DNA of 64,000 nucleotides from Flavobacteriaceae bacterium (lineage in GTDB: Bacteria > Bacteroidota > Bacteroidia > Flavobacteriales > Flavobacteriaceae): assembly GCA_003443635.1 (NCBI GenBank), contig CP031964.1, positions 962,321 to 1,026,320 of the forward strand, given 5' to 3'. Shown piece by piece: positions 26,717 to 36,426 of the stretch. A program made the translations under genes and the position numbers. The notes beneath the pieces were generated by a model. It did not search any database, was not told the DNA's origin, and saw nothing but the letters and a program-made list of their open reading frames with translations. Each line of letters begins with the position of its first letter. Within the stretch, counting starts at the first letter, position 1.

Positions 26717-27601
26717 TTATTTAACAATATGTTCTAAAAAAAGATTCAAAACAGGATTTCTATTGGTTTTATTCCAAACGACAGATAATGTTGTTTGGTG
26801 AGGTGTTTTGTTTAACTCAATAAACTTAATACCTTCTTGATGTTCTGACATCAAAGATTTTGGAACTATTGAAATACCAAATCCATTTTCTACTAATTTA
26901 TAAATTGAACTGGCGTGAATTGTTTTATGTGTTACTAATGGAGAAAAGCCGCCGTCATCAAAAATTTGCATTATTTTTTCAAAATAAGAAGTACTGTATT
27001 TAGGATCAAACAAAATAAACGATTCGTTTTTAAGCTGAGTAATATCCTTAAAATTGTTCTTGTTTATTGAATGATCTTCAGGAAGTACTAAACAAAAAGA
27101 TTCTTTTAAAATAGGACGTATTGCAATACTTCTAGGCACTCTTTCTAACCTAACAAAACCTACATCCAAGTTGTTAGAAAGTAATTCGTCAATTTGTTTC
27201 TGGTTTCCCATTTCATTTAAATTTAAGATAATATTAGAAGATTTAGTTCTAAACTTTAATAACAAATCGGGAATTATATTCTGCATTGCAGAGCCTACAT
27301 ACCCCATTTTTAAACTTCCATTGTCACCCTTATGTATAGATTTAGCATGATTTAAGGTGTGTTGTATATTTTTTAAATTTAAAGTTAATTCATTCTTTAA
27401 ATAAATGCCAGCATTGGTGAGTTGCACTTTTCGATTATGCCTCTCAAACAATATAATTCCTAAATCATCTTCCATTTGTTTAATTTGTCTACTTAGCCCA
27501 GGTTGTGATATGTATAGACGTTCGGCAGCTTTTCTAAAATGTAAATCTTCAGCAACTGCTAAAAAATATTTGAAATGTCTAAATTCTATTTGATAACTCA
27601 T
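26717..27601 (-). CDS. LysR-family transcriptional regulator
   Basis: 294 residues. The N-terminal winged helix is textbook: FRHFKYFLAVAEDLHFRKAA, ERLYISQPGLSRQIKQMEDDLG, LFERHNRKVQLTNAG (about 7-60). The C-terminal effector domain has the usual two lobes (GSLKMGYVGSAMQ; SFCLVLPEDH; GFGISIVPKSL). It is divergent from hutH with 88 bases between starts, the classical arrangement for a LysR protein controlling the neighbouring operon. A role as histidine or urocanate-responsive hut regulator is therefore inferred, although hut operons elsewhere are often controlled by HutC or HutP. Confidence 0.9.
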   Translation of the reverse strand: MSYQIEFRHFKYFLAVAEDLHFRKAAERLYISQPGLSRQIKQMEDDLGIILFERHNRKVQLTNAGIYLKNELTLNLKNIQHTLNHAKSIHKGDNGSLKMGYVGSAMQNIIPDLLLKFRTKSSNIILNLNEMGNQKQIDELLSNNLDVGFVRLERVPRSIAIRPILKESFCLVLPEDHSINKNNFKDITQLKNESFILFDPKYSTSYFEKIMQIFDDGGFSPLVTHKTIHASSIYKLVENGFGISIVPKSLMSEHQEGIKFIELNKTPHQTTLSVVWNKTNRNPVLNLFLEHIVK

Positions 27602-27631
27602 AGTTATTATTTATTGAATTAAATAGTATTG

Positions 27632-27659
27632 TTGAGCATCAAAAATATAAATAACTTTG
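27632..27659 (+). promoter_or_regulatory. hut operon promoter
   Basis: TTG (27632-27634), 17 bases, then TAACTTTG (27652-27659), a full match to the Bacteroidota -33/-7 consensus (TTG and TAnnTTTG), 30 bases upstream of the hutH ATG and within the divergent LysR-hutH interval. Confidence 0.65.
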
Positions 27660-27689
27660 AAAGAAATCAACTTTAAGAAATAATACACG

Positions 27690-29180
27690 ATGTTTAAATA
27701 CGGAATAGATAACTTAACAATTGATAAAGTCATTAAAATATCTCAAAACAAGTTAAAAGCAACTTTAACAGAAGAAGCTATTTCTAAAGTAAATGATTGT
27801 AGACAAAAAGTTGAAACAATTGCTAATTCAAACAAAGCAGTTTATGGTATAAATACTGGTTTTGGCCCTTTGTGTGATGTACAAATATCACCAGAAGAAA
27901 CAAGTGTATTGCAAGAGAACTTATTAATTACACATGCTGTAGGTGTTGGAAGCCCGATAGATAAAGAGCTGTCCAAAATTATGATGATCTGCAAAGTACA
28001 TGCTTTATGTCGGGGGTTTTCAGGGATTCGTTTACAAGTCATTGAACGTATTTTATATTGTATCGAAAATGAATTATTACCTGTAGTTCCAGAGCAAGGT
28101 TCAGTAGGAGCTTCAGGAGACTTAGCACCGTTGTCACATTTATTTTTACCACTATTAGGAGAAGGCGAGTTTTGGATTGATAATAAAATTGTTTCAGCTA
28201 CAGAAGTATTGAAAAAACACCAATTGGAAGCAATTCAATTACAAGCAAAAGAAGGTTTAGCTCTAATAAATGGTACACAATTTATTCTTGCACATGCTAT
28301 TCTAGGGCTTAAAAAAATGGAATACCTGTTAGATTTAGCAGATGTTGCTGGTGCGATGAGTTTAGAAGGCTATCAAGGAAGTGAATCACCTTTTAAAGAA
28401 GCTTTACATACTATTAGACCTTTTAAGGGGAATTTAAAAGTAGCAGAACGTATGCGCATGCTTTTTAAAGATTCTCAAAATATAGCATCTCATGAAAATT
28501 GTGAGCGCGTACAAGACCCATACTCTATGCGTTGTATTCCACAAGTACACGGAGCATCTAGAAATGCATACTACCATTTGAGAAAACTAACAGAAATCGA
28601 AATGAATTCGGTAACAGATAATCCAATTGTACTAAGTAAAACAGAAGCGATTTCCGGAGGTAACTTTCACGGACAACCTCTTGCGATGGCATTAGATTAT
28701 GCATCTGTTGCAGCTTCAGAATTAGGAAATATATCTGATAGACGCTGTTATTTATTGTTAGAAGGGAAATATGGCTTACCACGGTTACTTACAGAAAGTG
28801 GTGGATTAAATTCGGGGTATATGATTCCACAATATACTACGGCAGCTTTAGTCACAGAAAACAAATCTCTATGCTTTCCGCCTTCAGTAGATAGTATTCC
28901 AACCTCATTAGGTCAAGAAGATCATGTCTCTATGGGTAGTATTTCTGGGCGTCAATTCAATCAGATTTTAGAAAATATAGAAAAGATATTAGCGATAGAA
29001 TTAATGTATGGAGCTCAAGCTTTAGAGTTTAGAAGACCAAATAAATTTTCAATTATTATAGAAGAGAATTTTAAACGTATTCGGACTAAAGTGAAAAAAC
29101 TAGAAAACGATAGAGTTCTTAAACATGATATTGACGCAATGATTAATCTGGTTAAACAAGAAGCATTTATTGTAAATTAG
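27690..29180 (+). CDS. hutH: Histidine ammonia-lyase
   Basis: 496 residues, near the usual length of about 510. It removes ammonia from L-histidine to give trans-urocanate, the first step of histidine utilisation. The MIO-forming Ala-Ser-Gly triad is at 141-143 in GSVGASGDLAPLSH, the catalytic Tyr52 sits in VYGINTGFGPL, and later hallmark segments such as FHGQPLAMALDY and QEDHVSMG are present. First gene of a complete hut operon; hutU follows after 13 bases. Cytoplasmic homotetramer expected. A related tyrosine ammonia-lyase is made unlikely by the hut neighbours. Confidence 0.96.
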   Translation: MFKYGIDNLTIDKVIKISQNKLKATLTEEAISKVNDCRQKVETIANSNKAVYGINTGFGPLCDVQISPEETSVLQENLLITHAVGVGSPIDKELSKIMMICKVHALCRGFSGIRLQVIERILYCIENELLPVVPEQGSVGASGDLAPLSHLFLPLLGEGEFWIDNKIVSATEVLKKHQLEAIQLQAKEGLALINGTQFILAHAILGLKKMEYLLDLADVAGAMSLEGYQGSESPFKEALHTIRPFKGNLKVAERMRMLFKDSQNIASHENCERVQDPYSMRCIPQVHGASRNAYYHLRKLTEIEMNSVTDNPIVLSKTEAISGGNFHGQPLAMALDYASVAASELGNISDRRCYLLLEGKYGLPRLLTESGGLNSGYMIPQYTTAALVTENKSLCFPPSVDSIPTSLGQEDHVSMGSISGRQFNQILENIEKILAIELMYGAQALEFRRPNKFSIIIEENFKRIRTKVKKLENDRVLKHDIDAMINLVKQEAFIVN

Positions 29181-29193
29181 AAGTAATTAAATT

Positions 29194-31191
29194 ATGAAAT
29201 TTCAAGACAAAATATTGCAAGGAATTCCAAAAGAATTACCATCAAAATATAGTTATCCTGAGGGTGTAAATCGTGCACCTAAAAGAAAAGATATATTATC
29301 TGTAGAAGAAAAGCAATTGGCTATTCGAAATGCGCTTCGTTATTTTCCTCAAGAATGGCATAAAACCTTAGCAAAAGAATTTGCTGAAGAATTAAAAGAT
29401 TTTGGACGTATATACATGTATCGCTTTAAACCGAGTTATAAAATATACGCACGATCAATATCTGAATACCCGGCAAGATCAAAACAAGCAGCTGCAATTA
29501 TGTTAATGATTCAAAATAATTTGAATCCAGAAGTTGCACAGCATCCAGAAGAACTAATCACCTATGGAGGTAATGGGGCTGTCTTTCAAAATTGGGCACA
29601 ATATCTCATGACCATGCAATATTTGGCAATAATGACAGACGAACAAACATTGCATATGTATTCGGGACACCCAATGGGATTATTTCCGTCTTCAAAAGAA
29701 GCTCCCAGAGTTGTTGTAACTAATGGAATGATGATTCCTAATTATTCACAACCTGATGACTGGGAAAAATTTAACGCCTTAGGGGTAACACAATATGGAC
29801 AGATGACAGCAGGTTCTTTTATGTATATTGGACCACAAGGTATTGTTCACGGTACCACAATTACAATAATGAATGCGTTTCGTAAAATATTAAAACCAAA
29901 TGAAACCCCTAAAGGAAAAATATTTCTAACCGCTGGTTTAGGAGGGATGAGTGGAGCGCAACCTAAAGCAGGAAATATTGCTAGTTGTATTACTGTTTGT
30001 GCAGAAGTTAACTCTAAAGCTGCAACAAAACGTTATGAACAGGGTTGGGTAGATGTATTAATTGATAATTTAGATGATTTAATAATTCGAGTTAAACAAG
30101 CTCAGGATATAGAAGAAGTTGTTTCAATTGCATTTATTGGTAATGTTGTAGAAGTATGGGAACGTTTTTATGAAGAAGAAATATTTATTCACTTAGGCTC
30201 AGATCAAACCTCATTACATATTCCGTGGACAGGAGGATATTATCCTGTAGATACTTCATACGATGAAGCTAATCGATTAATTCGTGAAGCTCCTGAACAA
30301 TTTAAAGAAAAAGTGCAAGCATCATTACGGCGTCACGCAACTGCTATAAATAAACATACAGCAAGAGGAACTTACTTTTTTGATTATGGTAATGCATTTT
30401 TGTTAGAAGCATCACGAGCTGGAGCTGAAGTAATGGCAGAAAATAATATCGATTTTAAATATTCATCCTATGTACAAGATATTTTAGGGCCGATGTGTTT
30501 TGATTATGGCTTTGGGCCTTTTCGTTGGGTTTGTACATCTGGAAAACCTGAAGATTTGGACAGAACAGATGAGATAGCGATGGCTGTATTACAAAAGATA
30601 ATGGAAACTGCCCCAGATGAAATTAAACAACAAATGCAAGATAATATTACTTGGATTAAAGATGCTAAAAAGAATAAGATGGTTGTTGGGTCTCAAGCAC
30701 GAATTTTATATGCTGATGCAGAAGGACGTGCTAAAATAGCTCAAGCATTTAATGATGAGATTGAAAAAAATAATATAAGCCCTGTAGTTTTAGGTAGAGA
30801 TCATCATGATGTAAGTGGAACAGATTCACCATATAGAGAAACCTCAAATATATATGATGGAAGTAAATTTACTGCAGATATGGCTATCCATAATGTAATT
30901 GGTGATAGTTTTAGAGGTGCCACTTGGGTGTCGATCCATAATGGTGGTGGTGTTGGTTGGGGAGAAGTAGTTAATGGTGGTTTTGGAATGTTATTGGATG
31001 GAACGAAAGCAGCAGAAATACGTTTAAAAAAAATGTTATTTTATGATGTTAATAATGGAATTGCTAGGCGAAATTGGGCGAGAAATAAAGAAGCTATATT
31101 TGCTATAAAGCGAGAAATGGAACGTACACCAAATTTAAAAGTAACGATTCCTAATACGGTAAATGATGATTTATTAAAAAAATTATTTTGA
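29194..31191 (+). CDS. hutU: Urocanate hydratase, long Bacteroidota form
   Basis: 665 residues, about 100 more than the proteobacterial enzyme; the extra length is spread through the protein and the frame is uninterrupted, as in other Bacteroidota. It hydrates urocanate to imidazolonepropionate using tightly bound NAD+ as an electrophile. The NAD-binding AGLGGMSGAQPKAGN, the YGGNGAVFQNW segment, the active-site Cys region FGPFRWVCTSG and the C-terminal SIHNGGGVGWGEVVNGGFG are all visible. Its TGA stop overlaps the hutI ATG by one base (TGATG), indicating translational coupling. Confidence 0.95.
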   Translation: MKFQDKILQGIPKELPSKYSYPEGVNRAPKRKDILSVEEKQLAIRNALRYFPQEWHKTLAKEFAEELKDFGRIYMYRFKPSYKIYARSISEYPARSKQAAAIMLMIQNNLNPEVAQHPEELITYGGNGAVFQNWAQYLMTMQYLAIMTDEQTLHMYSGHPMGLFPSSKEAPRVVVTNGMMIPNYSQPDDWEKFNALGVTQYGQMTAGSFMYIGPQGIVHGTTITIMNAFRKILKPNETPKGKIFLTAGLGGMSGAQPKAGNIASCITVCAEVNSKAATKRYEQGWVDVLIDNLDDLIIRVKQAQDIEEVVSIAFIGNVVEVWERFYEEEIFIHLGSDQTSLHIPWTGGYYPVDTSYDEANRLIREAPEQFKEKVQASLRRHATAINKHTARGTYFFDYGNAFLLEASRAGAEVMAENNIDFKYSSYVQDILGPMCFDYGFGPFRWVCTSGKPEDLDRTDEIAMAVLQKIMETAPDEIKQQMQDNITWIKDAKKNKMVVGSQARILYADAEGRAKIAQAFNDEIEKNNISPVVLGRDHHDVSGTDSPYRETSNIYDGSKFTADMAIHNVIGDSFRGATWVSIHNGGGVGWGEVVNGGFGMLLDGTKAAEIRLKKMLFYDVNNGIARRNWARNKEAIFAIKREMERTPNLKVTIPNTVNDDLLKKLF

Positions 31192-32429
31192 TGACTACGC
31201 TTTTTAAAAATATAAAAGAACTCATTCAAGTACGAACAGAACCAATTTTATTTGTTGCTGGTACACAAATGAAAAATTTGCCTACCATTAAAAACGCGTA
31301 TTTATTGATAGATAATGGCCGTATTTCAGGTTTTGGAAATATGGAGGATTGCCCAACTATTAAAGTTGATAAATGTATAGATGCTACAGGGCAAATGATA
31401 TTACCATCTTGGTGTGATTCTCATACTCATATTGTATATGCTGGAAACCGCGAAGGTGAATTTGTAGATAGAATTAATGGCTTGACTTATGAAGATATTG
31501 CGAAAAAAGGAGGTGGAATATTAAACTCAGCAAAAAAACTTCAAGATACCTCAGAAGATGAATTATACCAGCAAAGTAAATTAAGATTAGAAGAAGTTAT
31601 ACAATTAGGAACTGGAGCTATTGAAATTAAATCCGGATATGGGTTAACACTAGAGGCAGAACTAAAAATGCTTCGTGTAATAAAACGTTTGAGTGATAAT
31701 TATCCTGTAAATATTAAAGCTACATTTTTAGGGGCACATGCGCTTCCAGTTCAATATAAAAATAATAAACAAGAGTATTTAAGAATATTGATTGATGAGA
31801 TAATGCCTATAATTGCTAGAGAGAATTTAGCAGACTATCTAGATGTTTTTTGTGAAACAGGATATTTTTCTGTGAAGAATACAGAATTAATTTTAAGGGC
31901 AGGACAACAATATGGATTAAAATCTAAAATTCACGTTAATCAATTTACAGCTATTGGAGGTGTGCAAATAGGAGTTAAATATAATGCATTATCTGTTGAT
32001 CACTTAGAAGTAATGAGAGATGAAGATATCCAAGTATTAAAAAACTCACAAACAATGCCAGTAGCACTCCCTGGATGCTCTTATTTTTTAGGAATTCCTT
32101 ATACCCCGGCGAGAAAAATTATAGATTCGGATTTACCATTGGCTTTAGCTTCTGATTATAATCCAGGATCTACACCATCAGGCAACATGAATTTTGTAGT
32201 AGCTACTGCGTGTATTAAAATGAAAATGACTCCTGAAGAAGCAATTAACGCAGCTACTATTAATGGAGCTTATGCAATGGGTTTAGAAAAAGAAGTAGGA
32301 TCGATTACTGTTGGTAAATTTGCTAATCTAATAATAACAAAACCTATAAATTCGTATGGGTTTATACCTTATGCATTTGGAACATCTCAAGTAGATAAAG
32401 TATATTTAAAAGGAAAAGAAATTCGGTAA
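31191..32429 (+). CDS. hutI: Imidazolonepropionase
   Basis: 412 residues from the ATG at 31191, which shares its A with the hutU stop; an in-frame TTG one codon earlier is less likely. An amidohydrolase-fold metal enzyme that opens the imidazolone ring to N-formimidoyl-L-glutamate. Metal-site motifs: DSHTHIVYAGNRE (HxH near residue 82-84), GYGLTLEAELKMLR, FLGAHALP, KIHVNQFTAIGG and LASDYNPGSTP with the metal-binding Asp. Third step of the hut pathway. Confidence 0.95.
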   Translation: MTTLFKNIKELIQVRTEPILFVAGTQMKNLPTIKNAYLLIDNGRISGFGNMEDCPTIKVDKCIDATGQMILPSWCDSHTHIVYAGNREGEFVDRINGLTYEDIAKKGGGILNSAKKLQDTSEDELYQQSKLRLEEVIQLGTGAIEIKSGYGLTLEAELKMLRVIKRLSDNYPVNIKATFLGAHALPVQYKNNKQEYLRILIDEIMPIIARENLADYLDVFCETGYFSVKNTELILRAGQQYGLKSKIHVNQFTAIGGVQIGVKYNALSVDHLEVMRDEDIQVLKNSQTMPVALPGCSYFLGIPYTPARKIIDSDLPLALASDYNPGSTPSGNMNFVVATACIKMKMTPEEAINAATINGAYAMGLEKEVGSITVGKFANLIITKPINSYGFIPYAFGTSQVDKVYLKGKEIR

Positions 32430-32440
32430 TTATAAATGAT

Positions 32441-33445
32441 TTGAAAAACAATAAACTACAACAATTAAACGTAGAATACATTCCAGGACAAAAAACAAAC
32501 TGGACGGGGAGATCATCTAACCCAAAATTAGATAATCAATATTGGTATCAATCTATTGTATTAAAAGATATTAATAACTTGAAAATTGATGATAGTATTG
32601 ATATAGCTATAATAGGTTACGTTTGTGATGAAGGTGTTAGAAGAAATTTAGGAAGAGTAGGTGCAAAAGATGGAGCAAAAATACTTAGAGAGAGACTGGC
32701 AAAACTTCCTATTCATTATGAGGCAAAACTTATTGCAGATGTTGGAGATGTAGTTTGTGTAGAAGATGATATGGAAGCTTGCCAAAAAGGATTAGCAAAC
32801 GGAATTACTAATTTACTTGAAAATAATATTTTTCCGATAGCCATAGGAGGTGGGCACGATATTGCTTATGGGCATTTTATGGGAATCCAAGAATTTGTAA
32901 AAAACATATCAAATAAAAAAATCGGAATTATAAACTTTGATGCACATTTTGATTTGCGAACTGTAGACAAGCAAAGTAATTCTGGAACTCCATTTAATCA
33001 AATTATTCAGAAATTAAAAGATGTAGATGAAACTTTAGAGTATTTTGTTGTTGGGATACAACAACAATCTAATACCAAAGAACTTTTTGATATAGCCCAA
33101 CGAGAGAATGTAGATTACACTTTTAATGACGATTGCCAATCTATTTCAGATATTGAAGTTTTAAAAAATAAATTGACTTCATTTGTTTCAAAAGTTGATT
33201 ATATTTATTTAACTATCGATATGGATTGTTTTTCTTCTGCATTTGCACCAGGTGTAAGTGCGCCATCTCCATTGGGATTAACACCTCAGGTTGTATTTGA
33301 AATACTAAACTTTTTACTTCAAACTAAAAAAATAATATCTTGTGATATAGCAGAATTAAATCCAGTAGTAGATTTTAATAATCACACTTCTAATTTAGTA
33401 GCAAGATTGGTAGATTTTATAGTAATGAATTATCCTGAAAAATAA
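32441..33445 (+). CDS. hutG: Formimidoylglutamase (arginase family)
   Basis: 334 residues starting at TTG (TTG AAA AAC AAT); the nearby ATG at 32436 is out of frame and closes at once. Binuclear manganese arginase-fold motifs are intact: GGGHDIAYGH, NFDAHFDLR and YLTIDMDCF. It releases formamide from N-formimidoyl-L-glutamate to give glutamate, so the operon uses the four-step HutHUIG route rather than the five-step HutF route. The family also contains agmatinase and arginase, but the position directly after hutI decides the call. Confidence 0.92.
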   Translation: MKNNKLQQLNVEYIPGQKTNWTGRSSNPKLDNQYWYQSIVLKDINNLKIDDSIDIAIIGYVCDEGVRRNLGRVGAKDGAKILRERLAKLPIHYEAKLIADVGDVVCVEDDMEACQKGLANGITNLLENNIFPIAIGGGHDIAYGHFMGIQEFVKNISNKKIGIINFDAHFDLRTVDKQSNSGTPFNQIIQKLKDVDETLEYFVVGIQQQSNTKELFDIAQRENVDYTFNDDCQSISDIEVLKNKLTSFVSKVDYIYLTIDMDCFSSAFAPGVSAPSPLGLTPQVVFEILNFLLQTKKIISCDIAELNPVVDFNNHTSNLVARLVDFIVMNYPEK

Positions 33446-33540
33446 TTTATTTCTAAAATTAATTTGTTAAAATCATCGATAATTAAAACCTTGTTAGTTT
33501 AATTGTCGTAAGTAGAGAAAGAAAAATATAGAATAGTACT

Positions 33541-33711
33541 ATGTTGACAATTTTGATACTTGCAATTTTTATTACCCTATCACTTATAGCACTTTTAATA
33601 GCAAACATTAATAGAGTAAAAGAAGCACGAATATATGGTGTGAAATTAGAAAAAAAGAACTTCTATTATTCACTAATTGCTAAAGTTTTTATTAAAGATT
33701 TACCTAATTAA
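33541..33711 (+). CDS. Small single-pass membrane protein, 56 residues
   Basis: ATG at 33541 to TAA at 33709. MLTILILAIFITLSLIALLIA is one long membrane helix (shown in part here: ILILAIFITLSLIALL), followed by a basic cytosolic tail RVKEARIYGVKLEKKNFYYS. The positive-inside tail and the codon pattern support a real gene. About 95 bases after hutG and convergent with the K+ channel gene. No family recognised; a regulatory or accessory membrane peptide is possible. Confidence 0.45.
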   Translation: MLTILILAIFITLSLIALLIANINRVKEARIYGVKLEKKNFYYSLIAKVFIKDLPN

Positions 33712-33726
33712 AGATAAGTTTTAGTT

Positions 33727-34380
33727 TTAAGATTTTACATTAATGTATTTTCCAACAAAAACAGCAATGACAATAGCAAGATAAAATTGCCCTATAATAT
33801 TCATTACTAAAGTAATAGCTTGAGCTTGAGGAGTGAGTGGTGTAATATCACCATATCCTACTGTTGTAACACTAATAAAGCTAAAATAATAAAAGATATA
33901 CCCGGAATAATCTCCTCTAAAATGAAAAGACCCAGGGTCTATAAAAGCAATACCTTCAAAAAGAATTCCGCCAATAATGCCTAAATAAATAAAACCTAAT
34001 ATAGGGCCTAGTATAAATTGTAAGTTTATCTCCTTTATTTTTTTTAACTGCTGTAATAGCAAAATACAGAAGTATAAGAATAAAAGAAATGAAGAAGAAA
34101 GACGCAACGTTTTTATGATATTTGTGTTAGGATTTGAAAACTCTAACCAAATAAAAATTAAGGCAATAACTCCTAATATATAGGTTCTTAATCGAGTTTT
34201 TGCGTTAGATGCTATTAATGAACTTGCAAGAATTACTAGGGTATAATTTACAACTACCACTTGAGCAGGATACATACCAGAAAGACTAGTATGAATAGGG
34301 GTCAATAGAAAATTAAATACACTAATTAATGCAATTAAATATTTATAAGTACTTAATGTTTCTATTAACTTTTTTTTCAT
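33727..34380 (-). CDS. Two-pore-helix type potassium channel protein
   Basis: 217 residues. Several hydrophobic segments fill the N-terminal 120 residues (about 14-30, 42-58, 65-82, 92-110); then comes an ion-channel core: helix (FILGPILGFIYLGIIGG), pore helix with selectivity filter SVTTVGYGDITPLTP (about 170-184) and a last helix (ITLVMNIIGQFYLAIVIAVFVG). TVGYGD is the K+ filter. No RCK/TrkA domain is attached. Last gene of the Rieske-associated run, 25 bases after malic enzyme; a K+ leak would help balance charge or membrane potential, but this link is inference. Confidence 0.85.
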   Translation of the reverse strand: MKKKLIETLSTYKYLIALISVFNFLLTPIHTSLSGMYPAQVVVVNYTLVILASSLIASNAKTRLRTYILGVIALIFIWLEFSNPNTNIIKTLRLSSSFLLFLYFCILLLQQLKKIKEINLQFILGPILGFIYLGIIGGILFEGIAFIDPGSFHFRGDYSGYIFYYFSFISVTTVGYGDITPLTPQAQAITLVMNIIGQFYLAIVIAVFVGKYINVKS

Positions 34381-34405
34381 ACACTTACTTTATAATATTA
34401 AAAAC

Positions 34406-35587
34406 TTAACTTTCATTGTAGGCATTAATAACAGCTTGAGCTACTTTAGCAGCTATTTCATTATTTAAACTTTCAGGAATAATGCGCTCTCTGCTAGGTT
34501 GTGTTACACAATCTGCAATTGCAAAAGCTGCGGCAATTTTCATTCTTGGCGTAATACGTTTTGCTCTACAATCCAAAGCACCTCTAAAAATTCCTGGAAA
34601 AGCTAATACATTATTCACTTGATTAGGATAATCGCTTCTCCCAGTTGCAATAATTGCAGCACCACCTTCTAAAGCTTCTTCAGGAGTGATTTCTGGATCG
34701 GGATTTGCTAAAGCAAAAACTACAGGATCTTTAGCCATTGTTTTTATATCTGCAGCGGTTAAAATATTAGCTACGCTTACACCTATAAATACATCTGCAT
34801 CTTTAATAGCATCTTTTAAAGTGCCTTCAATATTTTGAGGGTTAGAATAATTTAGTAGTTCTGTTTTTACAGGATTTAAATTTGCTCTGTTTTTATGAAT
34901 GATACCTTTGCTGTCACAAACTAATATTTGTTTTACAGGAATACAAACATTAGGATCGATACTGATACAACGTAATAATCTAGAGATAGCAATTCCAGCA
35001 GCACCAGCACCATTAATTACAATTTTTAAATCAGATATATCTTTGCCCAATACTTTACAACTATTTAAAATACCAGCTAGAGCAACAATAGCAGTACCAT
35101 GTTGGTCATCATGAAATACAGGGATGCCAATATCCTGTAATGCTGTTTCTATTTCAAAACTACGTGGAGCAGAAATATCTTCAAGGTTTACACCCCCAAA
35201 AACTGGAGCTATCCGTTTTACAGTTTCAATAATTTCTGAAGAAACGGTTGTATTTAAGCAAATAGGAAATGCATCAACATTAGCAAATTTTTTAAATAAC
35301 ATTGCTTTACCTTCCATAACAGGGATTGCTGCTTCTGGCCCAATATTACCTAAGCCTAATACTGCAGTACCGTCAGATACTACTGCAATAGTATTACCTT
35401 TAATTGTTAAATCGTAAGCTTTTTCAATATTCTCGGATATTTCTAAACAAGGTGCAGCAACTCCTGGAGAGTATACTCTTGAAAGATCATCTGAAGTATT
35501 TACATCTATTTTTGAAATTACTTCAATTTTTCCTTTATGCTCTGCATGAAGCTTCAGAGACTCTTTATAAAAGTCGTGTTTAGACAT
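34406..35587 (-). CDS. NAD(P)-dependent malic enzyme, short form
   Basis: 393 residues, the short malic enzyme without the C-terminal phosphotransacetylase-like domain of MaeB. It converts malate to pyruvate and CO2 with reduction of NAD(P)+. Family motifs: VYSPGVAAPC near 38-47, DGTAVLGLGNIGPEA, VFHDDQHGTA near 157-166 (catalytic/metal Asp residues), NGAGAAGIA of the Rossmann domain, and FALANPDPEI. Whether it prefers NAD or NADP cannot be read. It lies inside the minus-strand run with the Rieske proteins; its product pyruvate is a plausible substrate for the ThDP enzyme at 38093. Confidence 0.93.
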   Translation of the reverse strand: MSKHDFYKESLKLHAEHKGKIEVISKIDVNTSDDLSRVYSPGVAAPCLEISENIEKAYDLTIKGNTIAVVSDGTAVLGLGNIGPEAAIPVMEGKAMLFKKFANVDAFPICLNTTVSSEIIETVKRIAPVFGGVNLEDISAPRSFEIETALQDIGIPVFHDDQHGTAIVALAGILNSCKVLGKDISDLKIVINGAGAAGIAISRLLRCISIDPNVCIPVKQILVCDSKGIIHKNRANLNPVKTELLNYSNPQNIEGTLKDAIKDADVFIGVSVANILTAADIKTMAKDPVVFALANPDPEITPEEALEGGAAIIATGRSDYPNQVNNVLAFPGIFRGALDCRAKRITPRMKIAAAFAIADCVTQPSRERIIPESLNNEIAAKVAQAVINAYNES

Positions 35588-35618
35588 TCGTTATTTTTTT
35601 TATTATAAAAAATAGTAA

Positions 35619-36416
35619 TTAATATATTTTTGAAGGCTGATTTAAATCTTGAATAGAATTAACATCAATTTGTAATTGATACCAATCTTCTACTCTAACA
35701 ACTTTTCCATTAATTAAAGAAGGTTTTCCTATATAAGGAAGAATATCTTTATGAATTGGATTTCCTTTTTTATCAGTAATTAAATAATATTCAGAAATAT
35801 TATTTTCATCATTAGTTGCTAAAACTGGGGGAATACCACCAGCAATACAAAGTGCAGCACAACTTCTGTGAATTTTCCCTTTCCCAGGTTTCATCACTCC
35901 AAAATAACATTTAGGATCGATGACCTCTCCCTTAAATTCCATATTATTAGCTACTTGTTCTACTTTTGGTAATCTATTAGGATTCGTTTTTTCAACTAAT
36001 GAAATTTTTTCATCATTGGTAATCTGCAATAATGTTTTCCCATTGTAGTAGATAAGATTTCCTTCTATACTTAAGATGCTTCCAGATAGCTTAGGAGTTT
36101 TACTTCTTATTTTTTCTAGAAAAGGATTAGCGCTCGATTTACCAAAACCTAAAAGTAAAATATTTTTATAAGTATTTTCAGCTGTTTTAACTTTAAGCAT
36201 TGGATAAGGCATTTCATGATATACCCCAGTAATTTTAGTACTTGTAGTTAACTCAAAAGTGCTATTTTTAAATGTGTTTTGTGTTAATGCAAAAATAGAA
36301 GCTATAGCAATCAATCCTAATAAACTAAAAACGACAAATAGCCTTGTTGTTTTCTTTGTTTTAGTAGACGTATTATCGAGATAGCCTACATAAAAATCAT
36401 CTTCTTCATTTTTCAT
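35619..36416 (-). CDS. Membrane-anchored protein with a conserved Cys/His segment, function unknown
   Basis: 265 residues. One membrane helix (about 26-45), then an extracytoplasmic part. The first half is beta-rich; the second has a striking block near 163-200: EVIDPKCYFGVMKPGKGK, His183, RSCAALCIAGGIPP, with Cys170, Cys186 and Cys190. The C-x3-C pair plus a third Cys and a His could bind a metal, haem or an iron-sulfur cluster. I do not recognise a named family. It is directly downstream of the ferric-reductase/Rieske gene (10-base gap), so a role as its partner or electron carrier on the outer face of the inner membrane is the best guess. Confidence 0.7.
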   Translation of the reverse strand: MKNEEDDFYVGYLDNTSTKTKKTTRLFVVFSLLGLIAIASIFALTQNTFKNSTFELTTSTKITGVYHEMPYPMLKVKTAENTYKNILLLGFGKSSANPFLEKIRSKTPKLSGSILSIEGNLIYYNGKTLLQITNDEKISLVEKTNPNRLPKVEQVANNMEFKGEVIDPKCYFGVMKPGKGKIHRSCAALCIAGGIPPVLATNDENNISEYYLITDKKGNPIHKDILPYIGKPSLINGKVVRVEDWYQLQIDVNSIQDLNQPSKIY

Positions 36417-36426
36417 AAATTATATA

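Noticed and set aside
29194-31191. hutU looked too long, so a fusion or frameshift was considered
   Set aside because: The frame is continuous, all active-site blocks are in order, and the long version is the usual one in Bacteroidota.
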